Source of the DNA: CAYOVG01 sp964407285
Lineage (GTDB): Bacteria; Desulfobacterota; Syntrophobacteria; Syntrophobacterales; Syntrophobacteraceae
Length of the DNA stretch: 9,969 nucleotides
Reading direction: 5' to 3'
Assembly: GCA_964407285.1 (NCBI GenBank)
Contig: CAYOVG010000276.1
Span: 1-9,969 of the forward strand
Made by a program: the position numbers and the translations under genes. The notes under the pieces are model-generated. The model ran no database searches, was not told the origin of the DNA, and was given only the letters and a program-made list of their open reading frames with translations. Below, one piece after another: positions 1 through 5,537 of the stretch; position 1 is the stretch's first letter, and each line of letters begins with the position of its first letter.

Positions 1-254
1 TCGTTCACGGCGAAAGCCTGGAGAAGGTCCTTCACTATTCCCCTGGCGCTTCCGGTCGCAACAATGGCGTTGAAGCCGTCGGCATCGATACTGCCGAACA
101 TGTCGTTCACGCTCTCGGCCAACGTCCTGACAGGCTGTCCATGGGTTCTTCGATAGTCCTGCCAGACGATATTCCTGTTCTCGTCCATCACCGCCAGCTT
201 CAAGCTGACCGATCCGCAATCGATTCCGAGAACCTGCTTTAGAATTCGAGACAT
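1..254 (-). CDS. BadF/BadG/BcrA/BcrD-type (HgdC-like) ATPase activase, N-terminal part
   Basis: Only the first 84 residues are visible; the gene runs off the left edge, so its length and any fused domains are unknown. The start has the ASKHA phosphate-1 signature, GIDCGSVSLKLAVMD at residues 10-24, followed by a strand/turn (ENRNIVWQDYRRTHGQP) and a second glycine-rich segment, IVATGSARGIV, near residue 65. This is the pattern of activators of 2-hydroxyacyl-CoA dehydratases and benzoyl-CoA reductases. In that family the dimer carries a [4Fe-4S] cluster and couples ATP hydrolysis to electron injection into the partner enzyme. The cluster cysteines would lie beyond the window. The start at 254 is backed by a GGAGG (260-264) five bases upstream. 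It is the fifth gene of the minus-strand operon, 82 bp after the epimerase. The large fused activase/dehydratase form is equally possible. Confidence 0.72.
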   Translation of the reverse strand, partial: MSRILKQVLGIDCGSVSLKLAVMDENRNIVWQDYRRTHGQPVRTLAESVNDMFGSIDADGFNAIVATGSARGIVKDLLQAFAVN

Positions 255-336
255 GATTTCCTCCAGTTTGAAGTTTGAAGTACGATTCAGTTGAATCCGG
301 GCAGAGAATTTCCCCCACGCATCCCGGCGCCCTGCA

Positions 337-1314
337 TCAGCAGCCCGGGTGTTCTCTTTGCCACCTCAAAGCACGCTCAATTCCCTCGGACGGCGTCACC
401 ATCGGCGACCAGCCCAGATTCCGGCAGAACCTGTCGGTGTCGATCCTGAAACTGATAGAGAAAAAACCTACAATTCGTTTGGACAGAAGCGGCGGAGTCC
501 TGATGCCGAGCAGACCGTAGGACAATTCCGAAAGCAGCGCGAGCGGCGTCAGCAACATCTTCGGAAGCACCACTTTCGGCAACGAGCAGTTCATTTTTTC
601 GGCCAGCATACGAATGAAGTCGTGGATGCCTATTTCGAGACTTCCGACTCCAAGGTACTTCTTGCCGATCGACTCCTCGTTTTCCGCTGCCGATAGGAAC
701 AACTCGCACAGATCGTCGATGTAGATCACCGGACCTTTGATTTCCCCGCCTGTAACAAGGAAAACCCTGTTCTGTTTCAGATAGTTGATGAGTACGGGAA
801 CGAAATGTGTATCGTACGGACCATAAATGAGACCGGGATATATCGTTGCGGCTTTGAGATTACCGGTAAGGACGTGGCGCTCCACCCTTTTATCCGCCGC
901 AAGTTTGCTTCTTCCATAGTCGGTACTGAGGAATTTCCATCTCTGGGGGACTTTGAGCGCGGAAATCGAGGAGCAGTGTATCAATCTGCAACCGGGATTG
1001 TTCTCCAATATGGCGGTGCAGACATTGTCGGTCCCGATCTCGTTGACCTTCCGGTACTCCTCCCTGGAGCCGTGCCCGACCAGGGCGGCGAGATGGATGC
1101 ATACGTCCAAATCCCTGGTAAATTCAGCCAAACTTTCCTTGTCGCAAATATCACCGTAACTGATATCAACTCCCAGCGCTTTCAAAGGCTCGGCTTTCTG
1201 CCGGCTCCGCACCAGGCACTTGACCGCAAATCCCTTTTCGACCGCAATTTCAGTCAACCGCCTCCCCAAAGCGCCGGTACATCCGGTTATTCCTATTCTG
1301 ATCGTATCCTTCAT
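337..1314 (-). CDS. NAD(P)-dependent epimerase/dehydratase-family oxidoreductase (extended SDR)
   Basis: A 325-residue protein of typical extended-SDR length. It has a Rossmann nucleotide-binding loop TGCTGALG at residues 10-17, an acidic GDICD segment at 54-58 (adenine-ring contact), HLAALVG at 74-80, a catalytic Ser pair at 115-116, and the YxxxK catalytic pair at Tyr133/Lys137. YPGLIYGP (159-166) follows, as in dihydroflavonol-reductase, 3-beta-HSD and OleD-like reductases. Such enzymes oxidise or reduce a hydroxyl/keto group on sugars, steroids or acyl chains. The substrate cannot be read from the sequence; given the AfsA-like and IspH-like neighbours, an acyl or lipid-like substrate is my inference rather than a nucleotide sugar. 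ATG at 1314 has a GGTGGAG site six bases upstream. It is the fourth operon gene, 127 bp after the IspH-like gene, the longest gap in the operon. It is probably cytosolic, with no signal peptide. The C-terminal half has a hydrophobic stretch (LLTPLALLSELSYGLLG), which could touch membrane or lipid. Confidence 0.88.
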   Translation of the reverse strand: MKDTIRIGITGCTGALGRRLTEIAVEKGFAVKCLVRSRQKAEPLKALGVDISYGDICDKESLAEFTRDLDVCIHLAALVGHGSREEYRKVNEIGTDNVCTAILENNPGCRLIHCSSISALKVPQRWKFLSTDYGRSKLAADKRVERHVLTGNLKAATIYPGLIYGPYDTHFVPVLINYLKQNRVFLVTGGEIKGPVIYIDDLCELFLSAAENEESIGKKYLGVGSLEIGIHDFIRMLAEKMNCSLPKVVLPKMLLTPLALLSELSYGLLGIRTPPLLSKRIVGFFSISFRIDTDRFCRNLGWSPMVTPSEGIERALRWQREHPGC

Positions 1315-1369
1315 ACGTTACTCCACCTTTGCCGGTAATAGCCGTTATCTGCCGCGAGGGTTCCCCCAG

Positions 1370-1383
1370 CCGCGGCGCCGCGG
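1370..1383. repeat. 14-bp perfect palindrome in the ispH-like/epimerase gap
   Basis: The sequence CCGCGGCGCCGCGG reads identically on both strands. It sits in the 127-bp gap between the IspH-like stop codon (1442) and the epimerase start (1314), 56 bp upstream of that start. As RNA it could form only a short GC hairpin, with no U-run after it, so it is not a convincing terminator. It could be a protein-binding site or a processing/attenuation hairpin, or chance in G+C-rich DNA. Confidence 0.4.
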
Positions 1384-1441
1384 TTTGCTCGGGAATCCAG
1401 AAACTCGACTTCCGACGTGCGTATATTTCCTCGATGCCGAC

Positions 1442-2356
1442 TCAGGCTCGATTCAGGTAGTTCATGATCGGCTCTTCCGCCTGATTGGGAATGGGAGATC
1501 TCACCAGCAGGATTGTTTCGTTTATATGTCTTCTTTCAAAGGCTTTGAACTCATCCAGGCTAGAGACGATTTCCACGTTCAAGCCTCTCTTTTTGATCGT
1601 CTCCATCAGCGAGACGAGCGATTTGTTGATGGAGCCCGGACTGGAGATCAGGGCCGCGGAGTTCATGTTCCGCACCAGGTTTTCCGGTATGCGCTCAATC
1701 TCCACGATCGGACTGACCGGACTCTTTATCCACATGCAGCTTGTATCGAATCTCTCGTTCGAACGACCGGGAAACGTGGTGTTGATGAAATCGTAAACAC
1801 GGAGTATGTGCTCCGGCAGGAAGGTTACATACGGAACCAATCGAAACGGCTTTCCGCGTTCTTCCCAGAGAATTTTTTGCTCGCAGTTGTTCATTTGGAC
1901 GAGGATCATGTCCCCGGGGAAAAGCGACTTGAAGTTCTTGATGATGATATGGTTCGGTTCGCACAGGAGAACGTACTGATACCGCGGGTCCGCTGCCTCC
2001 AGAATGCCGCGGACCTTTCGAACGTAAGGACACGGCATATCGATTATCTCCACACCACGCTCTCTCAGCAGTCTCTCCTCGTGGACGATCGAATCATATC
2101 CCGTGTTCACCACCGCATAGTCGCCGTTATCGGGCAGATCATGATAGGTTTCGACAAACGGAACGCCTGTTGACGCCAGCCAGTCGAGGTCCAATCCCAC
2201 CTTGCCGTTGTCGTTGCTGACCCAATCGACTATCAGGTACTTCTTCTTTCCATCCTCCATCCTCGAGTCTTCCGCCATTCTGGGGAAGATCCCTTTCAGC
2301 ACTCTGTTCTCGAGCCATCTGCACCTGCCGTCGTTTTTCAAGAAGACGATGTCCAT
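1442..2356 (-). CDS. Divergent IspH/LytB-like [4Fe-4S] protein, non-canonical
   Basis: A 304-residue protein that aligns by eye along its length with IspH (4-hydroxy-3-methylbut-2-enyl diphosphate reductase). The three cluster-ligand cysteines are retained: Cys12 in GRCRWLENRV (E. coli Cys12), Cys109 in DMPCPYVRKV (Cys96) and Cys207 in FDTSCMWI (Cys197). His136 in PNH matches His124, and GSIN (Ser242, Asn244) matches the SSN diphosphate-binding motif. Canonical residues appear lost: the HPE glutamate (Glu126) is Ile138, the QTT threonine (Thr167) is Val177, and the first histidine (His41) is replaced in the SNDN segment. It is therefore probably an iron-sulfur reductase with a changed substrate, not the housekeeping IspH; this is inference. 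The start at 2356 is chosen because it puts the cysteine at residue 12 and has GGAGG ten bases upstream. A longer reading to 2557 overlaps the previous gene and adds 67 unrelated residues. It is the third gene of the operon. Confidence 0.78.
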   Translation of the reverse strand: MDIVFLKNDGRCRWLENRVLKGIFPRMAEDSRMEDGKKKYLIVDWVSNDNGKVGLDLDWLASTGVPFVETYHDLPDNGDYAVVNTGYDSIVHEERLLRERGVEIIDMPCPYVRKVRGILEAADPRYQYVLLCEPNHIIIKNFKSLFPGDMILVQMNNCEQKILWEERGKPFRLVPYVTFLPEHILRVYDFINTTFPGRSNERFDTSCMWIKSPVSPIVEIERIPENLVRNMNSAALISSPGSINKSLVSLMETIKKRGLNVEIVSSLDEFKAFERRHINETILLVRSPIPNQAEEPIMNYLNRA

Positions 2357-2366
2357 TCTTTTCAGA

Positions 2367-2371
2367 CCTCC
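2367..2371 (-). promoter_or_regulatory. Shine-Dalgarno site fixing the IspH-like start
   Basis: GGAGG on the minus strand lies ten bases before the ATG at 2356. It supports the shorter reading of the IspH-like gene over the in-frame extension that begins at 2557. Confidence 0.65.
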
Positions 2372-2426
2372 AGAGATTCGGTTCCGTTCGACAATCGGAT
2401 ATTCGGCGCCCGACGTTGGACGGATG

Positions 2427-3155
2427 CTAAGCGGCGGAAGGAACGTCCACGAGCGCATTGCGAAACACCTTGAACGCATTGCTGTATTCAATGAACTCCA
2501 GCCACTCACTGGGATAGGTCGACATGCCCACCGTAGCCTCGCATCCGACTTCTCCATTCTGGATGCAGGCGATATCGAAAGACCCTCTCCACCTGTCCTT
2601 CAGTTCGTTCTTCTGTGATTTCAGTATCGCTACGATGAACACTTCCTTGGGAAAAATGAACTTCTTGAAGCGAATGGATAGATCGTTCCACACGAATCTG
2701 GAGCGATATCTGTATTCCGGATTAATACAGTACAGTTCTATACACGCGATGGTCATCTGCCTGAGCGCTTCGACGAGAAGGTTACCGGAAATGTGAATCC
2801 CCGTTACGTGATCGGAGAGTTCGGCACACCTGTCATCCACGCGGAGTCGAGCAATGAACCGGTCGCTTTCGTGCCTCACCGGCGAAGTAATGAGAGTATT
2901 GTGTAGATGGTGTTTGTGAACGACACGAGGCGTCACCGGAACCAGGTCGCTGTCGTTGACAAAGCAGACTCCCACCGATCGAAGCGTGGCGATCCGCTCT
3001 TCACACAACCCCTGGCCGACCACATAGGTTGTTCCGCAACAGTCGTTCGTAGCGCACAGTTTCTCCATCAACTGAGAATAGGTAATGATTTCAGAGGAAT
3101 GGATTGAACATAGATTCTGGTATTTATCGCCGACGACATAGCATACTTTATCCAT
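2427..3155 (-). CDS. AfsA-like (A-factor biosynthesis) hotdog-domain protein
   Basis: A 242-residue protein. Residues about 78-220 look like one AfsA-type hotdog domain: the opening signature VHKHHLHNTLIT at 79-90 parallels the HK...EVLLT motif of the family. SGNLLVEALRQM (123-134) is the central hotdog helix with the conserved E-A-x-R-Q. RFVWNDLSIRFKKFIFP follows as the next strands. In Streptomyces, AfsA joins a beta-ketoacyl-ACP to dihydroxyacetone phosphate on the way to gamma-butyrolactone signals; related hotdog proteins elsewhere have varied or unknown roles. AfsA normally has two hotdog repeats in about 300 residues. Here only one is clear, and the first 75 residues are a small cysteine-rich segment (Cys at 5, 16, 34, 39, 40, 51, 64) that I do not recognise. 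The start at 3155 is preferred over an in-frame GTG at 3164, because the GGAG (3164-3167) lies eight bases before this ATG and overlaps the GTG. It is the second operon gene, 30 bp after the SDR. Confidence 0.75.
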   Translation of the reverse strand: MDKVCYVVGDKYQNLCSIHSSEIITYSQLMEKLCATNDCCGTTYVVGQGLCEERIATLRSVGVCFVNDSDLVPVTPRVVHKHHLHNTLITSPVRHESDRFIARLRVDDRCAELSDHVTGIHISGNLLVEALRQMTIACIELYCINPEYRYRSRFVWNDLSIRFKKFIFPKEVFIVAILKSQKNELKDRWRGSFDIACIQNGEVGCEATVGMSTYPSEWLEFIEYSNAFKVFRNALVDVPSAA

Positions 3156-3185
3156 CGTTTCCACTCCATTGCTGTAATTCCGGAA

Positions 3186-4064
3186 CTACGCGGCACAGGC
3201 GTCAAGCCCATCGAGCCCCATTGCATTGACAACACCCTGTTGAATCCGTGAAGCCATGACGTTGAGTTCGTTGATGTCGAAATCATACCCGGAGACTATG
3301 GTCCTCAAGGGACGATCGCCGTCCATGCGAATCAGGGCGCAAATGGCGTCCGCTACCTGCCGGGGTTTGGGAGCATCCTCTCTGTTGGCCGCATCTTCGA
3401 ACGCCTTCAGGAGAAGCCCGGGCATCCTGGAAAACTCCCCATATTCAACGAGGACGCCGACGTCCGCGGCTTTGGGGGCCGACCTGAACAGACCAGTCGC
3501 AAAGGGGCCCGGCTCTACGATAACCGAGTCGATCCCAAACGGTTTCAGTTCATACCTGTAGGTCTCGGCAAGGGTTTCGACGGCGTACTTGCTGGCGCAG
3601 TAGATCCCGAAGTATGGAAAAACGGCCCTTCCCGCCAGCGAACTGATCTGAATCAACAAGCCGGACCCCTGTTTGCGCATGAAAGGCGCCACCGCTCGAC
3701 AGGTCCTCACGGAACCGAAGAAGTTGACGTCGAACTGCCTCTGGACCTGCTCGAGGGTGAAGGCTTCCGTAACACCGTTGTTCATCTCGCCGGCATTGTT
3801 GACCAACACGTCGATACGCCCGGACAAATCGATGATTTCATCGACTGCCCTTTGGACGGATTTCTCATCCGTCACATCGAGGTCCAGCACCGTCAGTTCG
3901 TATTGATTTTCTTTCGATACGGCCTCGAGATCCAGCTTCGCGGACTTGTTCCTGCCGTCCGAACGGCGCATACTCGCGTAAACGGTGTGTCCTTCCGCAG
4001 CTAAGGCCGTGGCGGTAATGCGGCCGATGCCGTTACTGCAGCCGGTAATTAAAACGATACCCAT
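3186..4064 (-). CDS. Classical short-chain dehydrogenase/reductase (SDR)
   Basis: A 292-residue classical SDR. The cofactor loop TGxxxGIG is at residues 7-14 (TGCSNGIG), followed by SMRRS near 31-35, where the basic residues suggest NADPH preference. LDV is at 62-64, NNAG at 89-92, the structural Asn at 114, catalytic Ser at 141/142, Tyr155 and Lys159 in YCASK, and PG at 185-186. The C-terminal 100 residues are longer than a minimal SDR and resemble the 17-beta-HSD/retinol-dehydrogenase-like group, which reduces keto groups on hydrophobic substrates. The ATG at 4064 follows a strong GGGAGGAG site. It is the first gene of the minus-strand operon and starts 349 bp from the divergent AraC regulator. 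A role reducing a keto intermediate made by the AfsA-like protein is plausible by analogy with butyrolactone pathways, but this is inference from context. Confidence 0.9.
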   Translation of the reverse strand: MGIVLITGCSNGIGRITATALAAEGHTVYASMRRSDGRNKSAKLDLEAVSKENQYELTVLDLDVTDEKSVQRAVDEIIDLSGRIDVLVNNAGEMNNGVTEAFTLEQVQRQFDVNFFGSVRTCRAVAPFMRKQGSGLLIQISSLAGRAVFPYFGIYCASKYAVETLAETYRYELKPFGIDSVIVEPGPFATGLFRSAPKAADVGVLVEYGEFSRMPGLLLKAFEDAANREDAPKPRQVADAICALIRMDGDRPLRTIVSGYDFDINELNVMASRIQQGVVNAMGLDGLDACAA

Positions 4065-4109
4065 TTTCTCCTCCCTTGGTGATTCGACTGTCCTGATACT
4101 TCACCGGAT

Positions 4110-4163
4110 GCAGGATGTAATGAAAATCCGTCCTTTCGTGCGATTTCATGCTTTGCATCCTGC
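4110..4163. repeat. Imperfect inverted repeat in the operon leader
   Basis: The left arm GCAGGATG (4110-4117) plus ATGAAAAT (4120-4127) is mirrored by ATTTCAT (4143-4149) and CATCCTGC (4156-4163). The outer arms match perfectly over 8 bp; the inner arms differ by one extra A. It lies 46 bp before the SDR start codon, so it could be an operator for the divergent regulator or a leader-RNA hairpin. No U-run follows it on the minus strand, which argues against a simple attenuator. Confidence 0.5.
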
Positions 4164-4235
4164 CCGGACCCGACATTTGAGGCTGTTAGCGGAGGCGTAA
4201 GATCTTCTCTTCCTTCGCCCCTGATAGAAACGATA

Positions 4236-4259
4236 CTGAAAGCGCCTTGCGCCTTTCAG
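4236..4259. repeat. Compact hairpin/dyad in the AraC-side leader
   Basis: CTGAAAG and CTTTCAG (7-bp perfect arms) enclose a further GC-rich 3-bp pairing (CGC/GCG with one bulged C) and a three-base loop. It sits about 155 bp before the AraC start, just upstream of the A+T-rich stretch. There is no poly-T on either side, so it is more likely an operator or RNA structure than a terminator. Confidence 0.4.
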
Positions 4260-4413
4260 GCTTTGAGTGTAATATACGTTATGCGGTATTACTGTCATTG
4301 GCACATCACGCATATGTATTGATCTATCGCGTAAAGTCCCGAGTTACCGATGCGACTGTCACGCAAGAGATTCTGAATCCTCAAATGCCGGAAGAGAAGA
4401 AAGGTATACGTCA

Positions 4414-5439
4414 ATGGGAAAGCCGCTAACCACCGCTGTCGCGAAGCTGGCAAGTCTGTTCCATATCATTGAGGAAAATGGAATGAGCAGGCGGAAATTC
4501 CTGACCTGTAACGGCATGGACCCCGCTATCCTCGATTCACCGGACAACCGCCTGACATTGGAGCAGGTTCATCTCCTTACTCAGCAAGCAGCCCTTATCA
4601 CCGGAGACGACTCCCTGGGATTGCACCAGGGTGAGAGGTTCATGGGGTTTTCGAATATTTTGGGATACGTAATGCTGAATTGCAGGAACATGGGGCATGC
4701 CTTGTCGAAACTCAACAAGTACCAGAAGATTTGTGACGAGGCCACCGACATAGCATTGAGGATTGAAAATGACGCTGCCGTCGTTAAGGTCGGCATTCGG
4801 GATCACAGGTTCGAAACAGACCGGCACCTTACGGATTATCGTCTTTGCGGCACCTATACCTACCTGAAGAAACTGACGGGGGTCCCATTCCGGATAAGAG
4901 AGGCAAGACTGCGCCATCCCGCTCCGTTACAGCGCCGGGAGTACGAACGCGCCTTCCAATCCCCCGTGGTGTTCGATCATCCGGAGAACGCCATCGTTTT
5001 CGATCGCCGCTGCCTCGACCTGCCCATACCGGACCACAACTCGGACCTTCTCAAAATCCTGGAGGCTCATGCCCAAAAGGCGCTGAAGATCCTTGAGTCC
5101 AGGGACCTGTATTCGCATAGGGTGGGGAAGATAATCTGGAGCATGATGCAGGGACAGGCGCCCAGTGTCGAGAACGTTGCCTCCGAACTCTCGATGAGCG
5201 CCAGAAATCTGCAGCTAAAGCTGAAAAACGAGAACACGACCTTCAGCCGGATACTGAACGACATCCGGAAAGAACTCGCGATGAGCTACCTGGACGACGA
5301 CCATTTTTCCATTACGGAAATCGCCTATCTGCTCGGTTACTCCGAAGTCAGCGTTTTCTACCGCGCTTTCAAAAAGTGGACCGACTTAACGCCCGTGGAA
5401 TTCCGGTGCTCCTCCAACGCAAGGAAGCAGTCGGCGTAG
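4414..5439 (+). CDS. AraC-family transcriptional regulator (Arabinose_bd N-terminal domain type)
   Basis: A 341-residue regulator. Residues about 15-210 form the N-terminal sensor domain found in OruR/VirS-type AraC proteins, with landmarks LGLHQGERF (68-76), GYVMLNCRNMGHAL (84-97) and ENAIVFDRRCLDLPIP (191-206). The C-terminal AraC DNA-binding domain has two helix-turn-helix units: the first at about 250-277 (VENVASELSMSARNLQLKL) and the second at about 299-331. The latter carries the family signature ITEIAYLLGYSEVSVFYRAF and a TPVEFR ending. Such regulators bind a small, often hydrophobic ligand and activate nearby genes. Divergent placement next to the SDR operon makes it the likely activator of that operon and possibly of itself; a product or precursor of the operon as ligand is inference. 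ATG at 4414 is preceded by a weak GAAAGG about ten bases upstream. It converges with the helicase-like gene, with 50 bp between their stop codons. Confidence 0.93.
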   Translation: MGKPLTTAVAKLASLFHIIEENGMSRRKFLTCNGMDPAILDSPDNRLTLEQVHLLTQQAALITGDDSLGLHQGERFMGFSNILGYVMLNCRNMGHALSKLNKYQKICDEATDIALRIENDAAVVKVGIRDHRFETDRHLTDYRLCGTYTYLKKLTGVPFRIREARLRHPAPLQRREYERAFQSPVVFDHPENAIVFDRRCLDLPIPDHNSDLLKILEAHAQKALKILESRDLYSHRVGKIIWSMMQGQAPSVENVASELSMSARNLQLKLKNENTTFSRILNDIRKELAMSYLDDDHFSITEIAYLLGYSEVSVFYRAFKKWTDLTPVEFRCSSNARKQSA

Positions 5440-5473
5440 GCGGCCGGTTCACGGTCTCAAGCCATGAGTTCAA

Positions 5474-5537
5474 AGGTGTGGAGACGGCATCAGTTCACCT
5501 GTTCGATGCATCCGGCATCCGTTCCATCTCCACACCT
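5474..5537. repeat. 11-bp perfect inverted repeat across the helicase-like stop codon
   Basis: AGGTGTGGAGA (5474-5484) is mirrored exactly by TCTCCACACCT (5527-5537), with a 42-base loop that contains the helicase-like gene's stop codon. It lies where two genes converge, so it could act as a transcript-end structure for one or both. There is no T-run and the loop is long, so a normal intrinsic terminator is not supported. Confidence 0.35.

Larger units (their letters stand above)
4065..4413. promoter_or_regulatory. Divergent intergenic control region (operon / AraC regulator)
   Basis: This 349-bp region separates the divergently transcribed SDR operon and AraC gene and should hold both promoters. 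It contains two dyads (4110-4163 and 4236-4259, listed separately) and an A+T-rich stretch around 4262-4325. One weak sigma-70-like pair for the AraC gene is TTGAGT (4264-4269) and TATTAC (4288-4293) with an 18-bp spacer, four of six matches each; this is tentative. I see no believable gene inside. AraC-family regulators of this kind commonly bind next to their own gene and control the neighbouring divergent operon. Confidence 0.55.

Noticed and set aside
1220..2173. 317-codon plus-strand frame
   Set aside because: Antisense to the epimerase and IspH-like genes; the translation has no recognisable motifs and the two minus-strand genes are strongly supported.
1442..2356. Calling this the housekeeping ispH gene
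   Set aside because: Several canonical active-site residues are replaced and the neighbours are not isoprenoid genes.
2357..2557. N-terminal extension of the IspH-like frame to 2557
   Set aside because: It overlaps the AfsA-like gene, its 67 residues are composition-biased and unlike IspH, and the start at 2356 has a ribosome site and places Cys12 correctly.
4247..4429. 60-codon plus-strand frame as a leader peptide
   Set aside because: It would use a TTG start without a ribosome site, overlaps the AraC start in another frame and shows no family features.
5440..5489. Classical bidirectional intrinsic terminator between the AraC and helicase-like genes
   Set aside because: No compact GC stem with T-runs is present; only the long-loop inverted repeat is seen.
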